A stretch of 64,000 bases of DNA from Luteirhabdus salina (GTDB lineage: Bacteria > Bacteroidota > Bacteroidia > Flavobacteriales > Flavobacteriaceae): contig JALAHT010000001.1 of assembly GCA_025384855.1 (NCBI GenBank), forward strand, positions 1 to 64,000. The letters are read 5' to 3'. Each line of letters opens with the position of its first letter. The first letter of the stretch is position 1. The position numbers and the translations under genes are program-made. The notes beneath the pieces were generated by a model, which saw nothing but the letters and a program-made list of their open reading frames with translations, did no database searches and had not been told where the DNA came from. Of this stretch, positions 20,972 to 28,486 are shown piece by piece.

Positions 20972-22159
20972 TTAGTCTAGGATTTCAGTTACCTGACCAG
21001 CTCCTACTGTACGTCCTCCTTCACGGATAGCGAAACGAAGACCTACGTTCATTGCGATAGGCTGGATAAGGTCAACAGTAATCGTCAAGTTATCACCTGG
21101 CATTACCATTTCAACACCGTCAGGAAGGTTAATTGTTCCTGTTACGTCAGTTGTACGTACGTAGAACTGTGGACGGTAGTTGTTGTGGAACGGCGTGTGA
21201 CGACCACCTTCTTCTTTTTTCAAGATATACACCTCAGCTTTAAACTTCGCGTGTGGCGTTACAGAACCAGGCTTAGTGATTACCATACCACGGGAAATTT
21301 GGCTCTTTTCAATACCTCTCAATAAGATACCTACGTTATCACCAGCTTCACCACGGTCAAGGATTTTACGGAACATCTCAACTCCAGTAATAGTAGAGTT
21401 CAATTTTTCAGCTCCCATTCCGATGATTTCAACAGAGTCTCCAGTATTTGCTACACCCGTTTCAATACGACCAGTAGCAACAGTACCACGACCTGTAATG
21501 GAGAATACATCCTCGATTGGCATCAAGAAGTCTTTCTCTACATCACGTTTTGGAAGCTCGATCCATGTATCAACAGCTTCCATAAGCTCTAATACTGTAT
21601 CAACCCACTTCTGCTCACCGTTCAATGCTCCAAGAGCAGAACCAGCGATAACAGGCCCGTTGTCACCATCATACTCATAAAAAGACAACAGGTCACGGAT
21701 TTCCATTTCTACCAATTCCAATAGCTCCTCATCGTCTACCATGTCAACTTTGTTCATGAACACAACGATACGTGGAATACCTACCTGGCGTCCAAGAAGA
21801 ATGTGCTCACGTGTTTGTGGCATTGGACCATCAGTTGCAGCAACCACCAAAATAGCACCGTCCATCTGAGCAGCACCAGTTACCATGTTTTTAACATAGT
21901 CGGCGTGACCAGGACAGTCAACGTGTGCATAGTGACGGTTAGCAGTTTGGTACTCAACGTGTGAAGAGTTAATAGTAATACCACGCTCTTTTTCTTCTGG
22001 CGCGTTATCGATTTGATCGAATGAACGTGCTTCAGAATGACCAGCATCCGCCAATACCTTAGTAATAGCAGCTGTTAAAGTAGTTTTACCGTGATCTACG
22101 TGGCCAATAGTACCCACGTTTAAGTGAGGCTTCGACCGATCATATGTTTCTTTTGCCAT
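20972..22159 (-). CDS. tuf: Elongation factor Tu
   Basis: 395 residues, typical. It delivers aminoacyl-tRNA to the ribosome. G motifs: GHVDHGKT at 19-26, DCPGH at 81-85, NKVD at 136-139. Domains II and III are intact ([40 protein letters not shown]). It follows tRNA-Thr(GGT), the same linkage of four tRNAs with tuf seen as thrU-tyrU-glyT-thrT-tufB in E. coli. Confidence 0.99.
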   Translation of the reverse strand: MAKETYDRSKPHLNVGTIGHVDHGKTTLTAAITKVLADAGHSEARSFDQIDNAPEEKERGITINSSHVEYQTANRHYAHVDCPGHADYVKNMVTGAAQMDGAILVVAATDGPMPQTREHILLGRQVGIPRIVVFMNKVDMVDDEELLELVEMEIRDLLSFYEYDGDNGPVIAGSALGALNGEQKWVDTVLELMEAVDTWIELPKRDVEKDFLMPIEDVFSITGRGTVATGRIETGVANTGDSVEIIGMGAEKLNSTITGVEMFRKILDRGEAGDNVGILLRGIEKSQISRGMVITKPGSVTPHAKFKAEVYILKKEEGGRHTPFHNNYRPQFYVRTTDVTGTINLPDGVEMVMPGDNLTITVDLIQPIAMNVGLRFAIREGGRTVGAGQVTEILD

Positions 22160-22213
22160 CTTGTATTAATTTAATCTTAGTTATATATTAGTGTTCAATT
22201 GTTAACAAAGTTG

Positions 22214-22285
22214 AGCCAATGAGGGGATTTGAACCCCTGACCTCTTCCTTACCAAGGAAACGCTCTACCCCTGAGCTACACCGGC
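22214..22285 (-). tRNA. tRNA-Thr (GGT anticodon)
   Basis: 72 nt. Acceptor GCCGGTG/CATTGGC with two G-U pairs, anticodon stem-loop TTTCC-TTGGTAA-GGAAG, T loop TTCAAAT. It is the last tRNA before tuf. Confidence 0.95.
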
Positions 22286-22458
22286 ATTAAGGGCTGAACC
22301 TGTACGTTGTTATTATAATCAACGACAGATTCCTGACTTGTACCACCACTGAAAAAAAAACAGTGAACGCGGCCGCAGGAATACAATGGAGTAGGAAGCT
22401 ACCCCCGATAAACTTCTCACCCGATCTTATTAAAATCTTGTGATTCATTTACCTTTTG

Positions 22459-22531
22459 AGCGGGAGACCGGGTTCGAACCGGCGACATTCAGCTTGGAAG
22501 GCTGACGCTCTACCAACTGAGCTACTCCCGC
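22459..22531 (-). tRNA. tRNA-Gly (TCC anticodon)
   Basis: 73 nt. Acceptor GCGGGAG/CTCCCGC, anticodon loop CTTCCAA, T loop TTCGAAC. Third of four tRNAs in the cluster. Confidence 0.95.
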
Positions 22532-22689
22532 TTATACTTTATTTTCAAGATTGGAACCTTGAAAAGGCGTGCAAAGATAGCGATAAATTCCTGCCTATAC
22601 AAAAGCAATGAAACAAAATCGCAAACTTTATTGCACCATGATTTCAAACAACTTGCAACCTAAATAAGCAACAAGCTTATTCGTTTTTT

Positions 22690-22778
22690 AACGAACCTTG
22701 GATTACTCGCTTACGCTCATGGTCCGTGAACGGAGGACCCTTCACTGCAATTTTCAAACGCTGCCTTTCAAAAGCGAG
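22690..22778. repeat. Structured direct repeat, copy 1 (89 bp)
   Basis: Begins AACGAACC and ends AAAAGCGAG. About 79 of 89 positions match copy 2. It holds a GTGAACGG/CCCTTCAC stem with one mismatch, inside an outer CTCGCTT/AAGCGAG pairing. Confidence 0.75.
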
Positions 22779-22806
22779 GCCCGAAAACTAATCCCATGGC
22801 ATTATC

Positions 22807-22895
22807 AACGAACTTTAGATTACTCGCTTACGCTCGTGATCCGTGAAGGGAAGACCCTTCACTGCAATATTCAAATGCCGTCTTTCAAAAGCGAG
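22807..22895. repeat. Structured direct repeat, copy 2 (89 bp)
   Basis: Begins AACGAACT and ends AAAAGCGAG, 117 bp downstream of copy 1. It contains a perfect 8-bp hairpin GTGAAGGG-AAGA-CCCTTCAC at 22843-22862, within an outer CTCGCTT/AAGCGAG pairing. Confidence 0.75.
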
Positions 22896-22926
22896 CTTTT
22901 GACGCCAGCTTATTGAAAATTACTAG

Positions 22927-23009
22927 TGGGGAGAGCAGGATTCGAACCTGCGAAGTCGAAAGACAACAGATTTACAGTCTGTCCTCGTTGGCCGCTTGAG
23001 TATCTCCCC
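22927..23009 (-). tRNA. tRNA-Tyr (GTA anticodon)
   Basis: 83 nt with a long variable arm, as expected for class II tRNA-Tyr. Acceptor GGGGAGA/TCTCCCC, anticodon loop CTGTAAA, T loop TTCGAAT. Confidence 0.95.
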
Positions 23010-23109
23010 GTTATTCCAATTCATATTTCGAAATTAGAATATTTCCTTTTTCAACATTTCAATACAACATGTGTTGCTTGAGATTCCTGCCTTCGCAGGA
23101 AAATTCAAG

Positions 23110-23183
23110 AGCCGATGGAGGGACTCGAACCCACGACCTGCTGATTACAAATCAGCTGCTCTAGCCAGCTGAGCTACATCGGC
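23110..23183 (-). tRNA. tRNA-Thr (TGT anticodon)
   Basis: 74 nt. Acceptor GCCGATG/CATCGGC, anticodon stem-loop CTGAT-TTGTAA-TCAG, T loop TTCGAGT. First gene of the tRNA-tuf-secE transcript, downstream of the hpf terminator. Confidence 0.95.
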
Positions 23184-23217
23184 TTTTGAGACCTTTTTTA
23201 CCCCGATTTTTCAGCAT

Positions 23218-23244
23218 AAAAAAGTCCGCTATTTCTAACGGACT
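23218..23244 (-). terminator. Rho-independent terminator after hpf
   Basis: On the minus strand AGTCCG, 10-nt loop, CGGACT, then TTTTTT. It lies 50 nt after the hpf stop and 35 nt before tRNA-Thr, separating the rpsU-xerC-hpf unit from the tRNA-tuf unit. Confidence 0.8.
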
Positions 23245-23245
23245 G

Positions 23246-23253
23246 CAAATGTA
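23246..23253 (-). promoter_or_regulatory. -7 element TACATTTG, candidate promoter of the tRNA-tuf operon
   Basis: An exact TAnnTTTG match 63 nt before tRNA-Thr and directly abutting the hpf terminator hairpin. A transcript from it would start inside that hairpin, so it would not form the full terminator. No clear -33 TTG; the upstream region is T/A-rich. Confidence 0.4.
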
Positions 23254-23294
23254 TGTAATTTTCTTTTTTAAAAAAACTTTTTAGAAAAAATTTG

Positions 23295-23597
23295 TTAGGA
23301 AAATGCGCGTTGTTTTTGTTTCCTTTTCTTCAGTTGTCGCTCCAGTACTCGCGTACAAACATCGGTTGCTTCTTCAAAGGTTCTCGCTTCCTTCTTGACA
23401 ATCAGATCGTCGCCCGGAACACTGAGTAGCACTTCGACAATTTTGTTTTCCTTTTCACTAGTTTTTTGCACTTTTAAAAAAACATCTGCAAAAACAATTC
23501 GATCGTAAAACTGTTCGAGTTTTGAGAGTTTACGATCGATGAAATGAATCAGTTTTTGATCGGCCGCGAAGTTGGGCGCTTGCACATTTACTTTCAT
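23295..23597 (-). CDS. hpf: Ribosome hibernation-promoting factor, short HPF/YfiA family
   Basis: 100 residues, the short form without the C-terminal dimerisation domain. Family features are the beta-strand start KVNVQAPNF, the amphipathic helix with DRKLSKLEQFYDRI, and the basic tail (ERQLKKRKQKQ). Such proteins bind the 30S decoding centre in slow growth and stabilise idle ribosomes. It is 20 nt downstream of xerC on the same strand and is followed by a terminator. Confidence 0.92.
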   Translation of the reverse strand: MKVNVQAPNFAADQKLIHFIDRKLSKLEQFYDRIVFADVFLKVQKTSEKENKIVEVLLSVPGDDLIVKKEARTFEEATDVCTRVLERQLKKRKQKQRAFS

Positions 23598-23617
23598 AGG
23601 CTAGAAGAATTAAATTA

Positions 23618-24505
23618 CTATTTTGTATTTCTTGGGTGAGAACCTTTATAAACCTCTCGAAGCTTCGCAATACTATTGTGCGTATATACTTGCGTAGAAG
23701 CCAGGCTAGCATGCCCTAAAAGCTCTTTCACCGCGGTAAGGCTTGCGCCTTGATTCAGTAAATGGGTGGCGAAGGAATGCCGCAGGATATGCGGACTTTT
23801 TTTCGCCTTTTGTGATATCTTACTAAAATAGGAATTAATGATTCGATAGACAAGCGTGTCATACATTTTAACACCCTTGGTTGTCAGGAAGATATGTCGC
23901 TCTTCTGAAGCTGCAATAGCCCCCCGAAATTTCAGATAATGATCTAAACTTTCCAATACGGCAGGTAGCAACGGCACGATGCGTTGCTTGTTTCGCTTTC
24001 CTAAGACCTTTACCGTTGCATTGGTTTTGGATATATCAGATATCTTCAAATTTATTAGCTCTGCACGTCGCATTCCAGTCGTATAAAAAAGTTCGACCAA
24101 TAATCTATCGCGTGCACTTTCAAAATCGTCAGCATCCTCCAAATCCTCTAGCACTTCAGCAATCTCTTTTTCAGAAAAAGGCGTTTGTACTTTCTTGGGT
24201 GTTTTTAACGCCCTGTGTGTTTGCATCGGGTTTACCGAAACCTGCTTGGTCTTCAACAAAAACCTATAGTAGGTTTTTAGGGAAGACATTTTGCGGTTGA
24301 CGCTTCGTGGCGAAACCCCTTCATCCAACAGAGCTACAATCCAATTACGGATCATGGCATAATTGGCCTCTTTGGGATGTGGGCAATCCAGTGTTTCCTT
24401 CAAGAAACAAGCAAAGGTTTCGATATCTTTTAAATAGGCCTTCTCCGTATGGGCAGAATAATGCTTCTCTAGCAATAGGTAATCGGAAAAGTCTGAAAAG
24501 GGCAT
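23618..24505 (-). CDS. xerC: Tyrosine recombinase XerC/XerD family
   Basis: 295 residues, the length of host Xer proteins. N-terminal SAM-like DNA-binding domain (1-95), then the catalytic domain with R146 (TGMRRAEL), K170 (LGKRNKQR), H239 and R242 (HILRHSFATHLL), H265 (ELLGHASL) and nucleophile Y274 (TQVYTH). Xer enzymes resolve chromosome dimers at dif. It sits between rpsU and hpf, an arrangement I know from other Flavobacteriaceae, so it is read as the housekeeping enzyme and not as a phage integrase despite nearby tRNAs. Whether it is XerC or XerD cannot be settled from one copy. Its ATG immediately follows the U-run of the rpsU terminator. Confidence 0.9.
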   Translation of the reverse strand: MPFSDFSDYLLLEKHYSAHTEKAYLKDIETFACFLKETLDCPHPKEANYAMIRNWIVALLDEGVSPRSVNRKMSSLKTYYRFLLKTKQVSVNPMQTHRALKTPKKVQTPFSEKEIAEVLEDLEDADDFESARDRLLVELFYTTGMRRAELINLKISDISKTNATVKVLGKRNKQRIVPLLPAVLESLDHYLKFRGAIAASEERHIFLTTKGVKMYDTLVYRIINSYFSKISQKAKKSPHILRHSFATHLLNQGASLTAVKELLGHASLASTQVYTHNSIAKLREVYKGSHPRNTK

Positions 24506-24549
24506 AAAAAAATCCGTTGGAAGGTAAAGGTACGATTTCCAACGGATTT
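24506..24549 (-). terminator. Terminator between rpsU and xerC
   Basis: On the minus strand AAATCCGTTGGA (24549-24538) pairs perfectly over 12 bp with TCCAACGGATTT (24521-24510). TTTT follows and runs straight into the xerC ATG at 24505. Confidence 0.85.
24525..24532 (-). promoter_or_regulatory. Possible xerC -7 element TACCTTTA in the terminator loop
   Basis: Differs from TAnnTTTG only in the last base and lies 20 nt before the xerC ATG, inside the loop of the rpsU terminator. It would allow xerC-hpf expression independent of rpsU. Confidence 0.3.
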
Positions 24550-24571
24550 CAATATTTAGTAGGATGGAATA

Positions 24572-24766
24572 TTAGTTTTCCTCCTGATCTCTAAGATTTT
24601 GGATATATTGCGCTTTTTGAATCTCAGCACGACGTCTTACAGATGGCTTCGTGAACTGTTGACGGTCACGTAGCTTTCGCATCGTTCCTGTACGATCAAA
24701 TTTACGCTTAAAACGCTTTAGCGCTCTATCGATATTTTCTCCGTCTTTAACTGGTATAATTAACAT
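24572..24766 (-). CDS. rpsU: 30S ribosomal protein bS21
   Basis: 64 residues from ATG 24766 (MLIIPVKDGENIDRALKRFK). I chose this start because a consensus Shine-Dalgarno lies 6 nt upstream; the longer frame to 24808 is rejected. It has the typical basic helical sequence (TMRKLRDRQQF, PSVRRRAEIQ). Tyr54 in KAQYIQNL matches the tyrosine reported in Flavobacterium johnsoniae to help occlude the 16S anti-SD. In that organism bS21 blocks SD-based initiation generally, while its own mRNA keeps a strong SD. The leader here fits that scheme. A strong terminator follows. Confidence 0.96.
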   Translation of the reverse strand: MLIIPVKDGENIDRALKRFKRKFDRTGTMRKLRDRQQFTKPSVRRRAEIQKAQYIQNLRDQEEN

Positions 24767-24772
24767 AGTGTC

Positions 24773-24796
24773 ATCACCTCCTCTCTTTTGGAGGTG
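24773..24796 (-). promoter_or_regulatory. rpsU leader: consensus Shine-Dalgarno paired with upstream anti-SD-like arm
   Basis: AGGAGGTGAT (24782-24773) is complementary over 10 nt to the universal 16S rRNA 3' end and sits 6 nt before ATG. Just upstream, CACCTCC (24796-24790) can pair perfectly with GGAGGTG (24781-24775) across an 8-nt loop, which would hide the SD. Other starts in this window lack such an SD. Consistent with bS21 autoregulation: ribosomes lacking bS21, with free anti-SD, would translate rpsU. Confidence 0.75.
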
Positions 24797-24804
24797 CAAA
24801 AATA
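24797..24804 (-). promoter_or_regulatory. rpsU -7 element TATTTTTG
   Basis: An exact TAnnTTTG match directly abutting the CACCTCC arm. If used, the transcript would begin at or within that arm, so the hairpin would form only partly. An imperfect upstream alternative (AATCTTTG) would include the whole arm. Confidence 0.45.
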
Positions 24805-24842
24805 ACAAAGATTTTTATTATAGCAGCAGCTAACGGTTAAAA

Positions 24843-26261
24843 TTATTCCTGAAACAACGTGGCACGTCGACTAAGGTCTTGAATCAATTTCTCCTCCTCT
24901 TCACTTTCCAACAATACATTGTAATTTCTCCAGAAGCTTGGATGGTAGGGTTTAGGTGAAAAGACATCGGCATTCCATTCCTTATCCTGAAGTTCTGCTT
25001 CTATTTTTTCTGGGTCTTCAATTATTTCGGTGAAGAGGATTTCCTGGATGGTATAGTAAAATTGCTCATCCGGATCCTGAGCGTTCTCCTCCAGCTGCGC
25101 ATCGGTAGATCTGTCGCCAACCTTGACTAACTTTGGGGTCTCGTAATTGATGTAGTTTAAATACATCTTTTCATTATAGCGACGATAATCCAGTACTAAT
25201 TTGTGGTTTTCCAAAGTACCCAACAGGCTTTTACTTCTACGCTTTTGAACATCGGAAGCAGCAACCAGGTTATATTCAATTTTCTTGATGGCGAAATCGT
25301 CCCAGTAAATATAAATCCATCCCTCTGGCACAAAACCTTCGTTGTAAATTCCCGGCGTGTTCAACCCAACAAAATCGGCGCCTTTAGATATTTCAATCTT
25401 GTAGAGTTTCTCATCATTTTCAACCAGAACCGTATCTAGCCGAAATTGATGTTCCTCAAGCATCTTATCCGTAAACAAGGCTCCAGGATTTCCAGCATTT
25501 CGGACCAAGTTTAGCTTGCCCTGAAACAAATTCGCCAAGCCATTCACCCGTTCATCATTCCACTTAATCGCTTTCACTAAGGTTGAAGTCGCAATAGTAT
25601 CCCGATTCAAATTTCGATTCTGAAGCGTTTTAAAACGCGGATTTCGGCTTTTTAAATAAGCGGTATAGGCAAAAAGACTATCCACTTCACGTAAATCATA
25701 ACTCTTTCGGACCTCATCTACATTGATCAATAAACTGTCCCTACTGTCCGACCCATAACCGGCATCGTACACACTAAGCGCACTTTCAATAAGCCATTTA
25801 TATTCCTTTTTGTTTCGTTCGCGGTGACGAAGAAACGCGCGTTGAATATAAGCGCTATCCGGCATGGTCTCCGGCAATTCTTCAATAGCTCGCAATACGA
25901 TTTCGTTACCCGTTTTCGGACGCTTATCGGCAACGATCAAGACTTCATCTAAGGATGCGATATCCTCAAATAGATATATGGTAGTACCGTTTTCGAAAGC
26001 TTCTACCGTACTTTTAAAGCTTTTATACCCGATAGAGGAAATAACGAGCGTATCCTGCAGGTTCTCCTGTGGAACATTTAGCGAGAACTTACCATCCATA
26101 TTACTGATGGTTCCTATAGTCGTATTCTTCACATAAATACTGGCGCTCTCAATGGGAAACTGTCCGAGTGTATCGACAACCGTTCCACGAACTTCCTTTT
26201 GGGCTACTGCCGAAATGCTGAAAAAAATCAGCAGCAATACCGTAAGAATTGGTGTTTTCAT
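24843..26261 (-). CDS. CarboxypepD_reg-like domain exported protein
   Basis: 472 residues from ATG 26261 (MKTPILTVLLLIFF), chosen because it starts a signal peptide ending SAVAQ. Residues about 23-110 form a carboxypeptidase-regulatory-like beta-sandwich (KEVRGTVVDTLGQFPIESASIYVKN... cut short here: VVDTLGQ, NMDGKFSLNVP), a module common at the N-terminus of Bacteroidetes outer-membrane proteins. The rest (about 120-472) is an uncharacterised mixed region found with this domain in the phylum, and lacks a recognisable TonB receptor barrel. Function unknown; envelope location inferred. Confidence 0.8.
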   Translation of the reverse strand: MKTPILTVLLLIFFSISAVAQKEVRGTVVDTLGQFPIESASIYVKNTTIGTISNMDGKFSLNVPQENLQDTLVISSIGYKSFKSTVEAFENGTTIYLFEDIASLDEVLIVADKRPKTGNEIVLRAIEELPETMPDSAYIQRAFLRHRERNKKEYKWLIESALSVYDAGYGSDSRDSLLINVDEVRKSYDLREVDSLFAYTAYLKSRNPRFKTLQNRNLNRDTIATSTLVKAIKWNDERVNGLANLFQGKLNLVRNAGNPGALFTDKMLEEHQFRLDTVLVENDEKLYKIEISKGADFVGLNTPGIYNEGFVPEGWIYIYWDDFAIKKIEYNLVAASDVQKRRSKSLLGTLENHKLVLDYRRYNEKMYLNYINYETPKLVKVGDRSTDAQLEENAQDPDEQFYYTIQEILFTEIIEDPEKIEAELQDKEWNADVFSPKPYHPSFWRNYNVLLESEEEEKLIQDLSRRATLFQE

Positions 26262-26320
26262 TCTTTTGAGTTGAAATGAAAGGGTTTCGATGCTCATTGG
26301 GGCTGAAATTTAAGTTTACA

Positions 26321-27487
26321 TTATGTGGCCGGTTTATAATCCTTACCGTCGATGATCATCTTGGCAATAATTTCCCGGAGGATTTCTGAAGTTCCACCGC
26401 CAATCGGACCTAATCGACTATCGCGTAGGTTTCGGGCCAACGGATATTCTTCAATATAGCCATAACCGCCTAACATTTGAAGGCAATCGTAGGCTACCTC
26501 ATCCGATACTTTTGTTGAAATAAGCTTGCTCATAGACGCTTCCTTCACCACATATTCGTTTTGTCCCAGTCGCTTGGCCGTAACATAGTTGAAGGTTTTT
26601 ACCACCTCTACTTCACTCGCTAGCTGCGCCATTTTGTGTCGCAGGGCCTGAAACTTATCGATCGTTCTTCCGAAGGCTTCACGATCTTTCATATAGCCAA
26701 GGGTATATTCGATGGCCCATTCGCTACGGGCGTGGGCATTGATTCCCATGATCAATCGTTCCAAGGCAAAGTGCTGCATGATATACGGAAAGCCACTTTT
26801 CTCTTCACCCAACAGATTCTCGGAAGGAATCTTCACATTATCGAAGGCAATTTCACCGGTATCGCTAGCACGCCACCCGAGTTTATCCAATTTGGTAGCA
26901 CTGATACCTGGCGTATCCCGATCCATGATAAACATGCTAATACCTTTATTTCCCAATTCAGGGTGTGTTTTAGCAGCGACGATAAGATAATCGCTATAAA
27001 TACCGTTGGTTATAAAGGTTTTCGATCCATTGATAATATAGTGGTCTCCCTCCTTTACCGCTGTGGTACGCATCCCTGAAACATCACTTCCTCCAAAAGG
27101 TTCGGTGATACACAAGCAACCGATCTTTTCACCAGTAATACTTGGGGGCATATATTTATCCTTAATGGCATCGCTCCCTTCAGCATTCAAATGCGTCATT
27201 GCCAAATATGGGTGCACCCACATAGCGGCCGCAAAGCCACCACTATTTACACGTTGCAATTCCTCTAGATAAATGACCATATAAAAAATATCGAGGTCAA
27301 GTCCACCATACTTTTCGGGATATGAAATTCCGAAATACCCCATCTCTCCCATCTTTTCCCAGATGAACCGATCGATGGTCCCGGTTTCTTCCCACTTTTC
27401 TATGTGTGGTACTACTTCCTTCTGAAGGAATTCGCGAAAGCTTTTTCTGAAAAAATGATGCTCTTCTGTAAAATACATGTCATTCAT
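26321..27487 (-). CDS. Acyl-CoA dehydrogenase
   Basis: 388 residues from ATG 27487; an in-frame TTG three codons upstream is less likely. It is an FAD-dependent enzyme of fatty or branched acyl-CoA oxidation. Family signatures: CITEPFGGSDVSGM (about 126-139), KTFITNG, and the C-terminal QMLGGYGYIEEYPLARNLRD. At the usual catalytic Glu site near the C-terminus the sequence is GGGTSEI instead of YEGT. A glutamate is present at 243 (FALERLIMG), the position used by isovaleryl-CoA and long-chain enzymes. That suggests a branched or long-chain substrate, an inference. Confidence 0.93.
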   Translation of the reverse strand: MNDMYFTEEHHFFRKSFREFLQKEVVPHIEKWEETGTIDRFIWEKMGEMGYFGISYPEKYGGLDLDIFYMVIYLEELQRVNSGGFAAAMWVHPYLAMTHLNAEGSDAIKDKYMPPSITGEKIGCLCITEPFGGSDVSGMRTTAVKEGDHYIINGSKTFITNGIYSDYLIVAAKTHPELGNKGISMFIMDRDTPGISATKLDKLGWRASDTGEIAFDNVKIPSENLLGEEKSGFPYIMQHFALERLIMGINAHARSEWAIEYTLGYMKDREAFGRTIDKFQALRHKMAQLASEVEVVKTFNYVTAKRLGQNEYVVKEASMSKLISTKVSDEVAYDCLQMLGGYGYIEEYPLARNLRDSRLGPIGGGTSEILREIIAKMIIDGKDYKPAT

Positions 27488-27549
27488 GAACTGCAATTTT
27501 TTTTATTGGAAGCCATACCCTGAAATTTGCTGAAGGCATGGTCTGGAAT

Positions 27550-28425
27550 TTATTCAGCATACAAATATAACTGAAATAGTGTTAATTTTCTTTGGTCGAT
27601 CGTCGCTAATACCGAAAGTTCTGAAAGATCGTTCACGCGTTCCCGTAATCGCCTGAATTCCCATATTTCCTTAGCGGTTTCAAACGATATTCCGGGAATG
27701 GTAGCAAGGTCGGAGGCGGAAGCCGTATTTAGGTTCATCCGTTCGATAGGTTTGGGTGTTTTTACGGTGAACTGTTGCTGCACTTTTTCTATCACATCTG
27801 CTCTCAGTCCGTATACTTCATGGAGTTGCATATCTGCCGAAAAGCCGCCTAGCTTATCTCTATAGTTTACGATTCGTTCACTCAAAGCGGGTCCAATACC
27901 ATAAACCTGCTGAAGCTGCTCGGCTGTTGCGACATTAAGATCTATTTTCTCCGAATAGGATTTTTCAACATAGGAATTCTTTTGGGTGAAGGTAGCTTGT
28001 CGCGGTTTGTTTACCCATTCTGGAAATTTGAAGTAGGGACTAATCCTATCCAATAAAGAGTCTGAAACCATCGTCACTTTTTTGAAGTCGACTGCCGAGT
28101 TGATCCACTTTCCTTCTACACGATATTTCAACAATCGGTCGTGTTCTTCAGCAGAAAGCCCTAATACGTATGCCCTATAATCGGTAATGAAGTTTGGGTT
28201 GAAGGGATATAACTTTGGGACACTTTTGGCCAGGTTGATTCGCTTTAAGGAATCGACCTCCCGCTGAAGGGAAACAATTTCAGGAGATGTAATGTCGAGA
28301 GTCATTTCTTCCGAAGGCTTCACTTTGGAATACCAGAAAAGCAGTGCTAGGATAACAATCGCCAAAGAAAAAATCCCACCTCGTTGGCTCCTATTGAACT
28401 CGAGATGGGATTTCCGGTTTCGCAT
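27550..28425 (-). CDS. Helix-hairpin-helix domain protein (ComEA-like)
   Basis: 291 residues with one N-terminal TM segment (about 18-33: FSLAIVILALLFWY). Two or three HhH modules follow: KIDLNVATAEQLQQVYGIGPALSERIVNYRDKL (shown here as DLNVATAEQL and GIGPALSERI), a second LHEVYGLRADVIEKV, and NLNTASASDLATIPGI. Membrane-anchored HhH proteins related to ComEA bind DNA in uptake; whether this one does is unproven. It lies between the symporter and the acyl-CoA dehydrogenase genes. Confidence 0.85.
   Translation of the reverse strand: MRNRKSHLEFNRSQRGGIFSLAIVILALLFWYSKVKPSEEMTLDITSPEIVSLQREVDSLKRINLAKSVPKLYPFNPNFITDYRAYVLGLSAEEHDRLLKYRVEGKWINSAVDFKKVTMVSDSLLDRISPYFKFPEWVNKPRQATFTQKNSYVEKSYSEKIDLNVATAEQLQQVYGIGPALSERIVNYRDKLGGFSADMQLHEVYGLRADVIEKVQQQFTVKTPKPIERMNLNTASASDLATIPGISFETAKEIWEFRRLRERVNDLSELSVLATIDQRKLTLFQLYLYAE
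27562..27569 (-). promoter_or_regulatory. -7 element TATATTTG, candidate promoter of the acyl-CoA dehydrogenase gene
   Basis: An exact TAnnTTTG match within the last codons of the HhH gene, about 75 nt before ATG 27487. No clear -33 element. Confidence 0.3.
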
Positions 28426-28486
28426 GACGCAACAACTAACGTTGCTGGGGAGTCATTTTACTGTATTAGTGCAAAGTACGAAATTT

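Larger units (their letters stand above)
22532..22926. other. 395-nt spacer between tRNA-Gly and tRNA-Tyr with tandem structured repeats
   Basis: No credible gene. A plus-strand open frame at 22698-22916 exists only because the repeat period is a multiple of three. The spacer carries two 89-bp direct repeats with internal hairpins, listed separately, and is unusually long for a tRNA cluster. Confidence 0.7.

Noticed and set aside
22698-22916. 72-aa open frame spanning the two tRNA-spacer repeats, looking like a tandemly repeated peptide
   Set aside because: The frame stays open only because the repeat period (117 bp) is a multiple of three; no start context and the DNA shows RNA-hairpin pattern rather than coding bias.
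23110-24505. Tyrosine recombinase next to several tRNA genes, suggesting a genomic island or prophage end
   Set aside because: Length, motifs and position (rpsU-xerC-hpf-tRNA-tuf) match the housekeeping Xer protein; no att-like duplicate of a tRNA end and no phage genes are present.
26321-27487. Acyl-CoA dehydrogenase apparently lacking the catalytic glutamate near the C-terminus
   Set aside because: An alternative Glu at residue 243 occupies the position used by isovaleryl-CoA and long-chain enzymes, so it is probably active.
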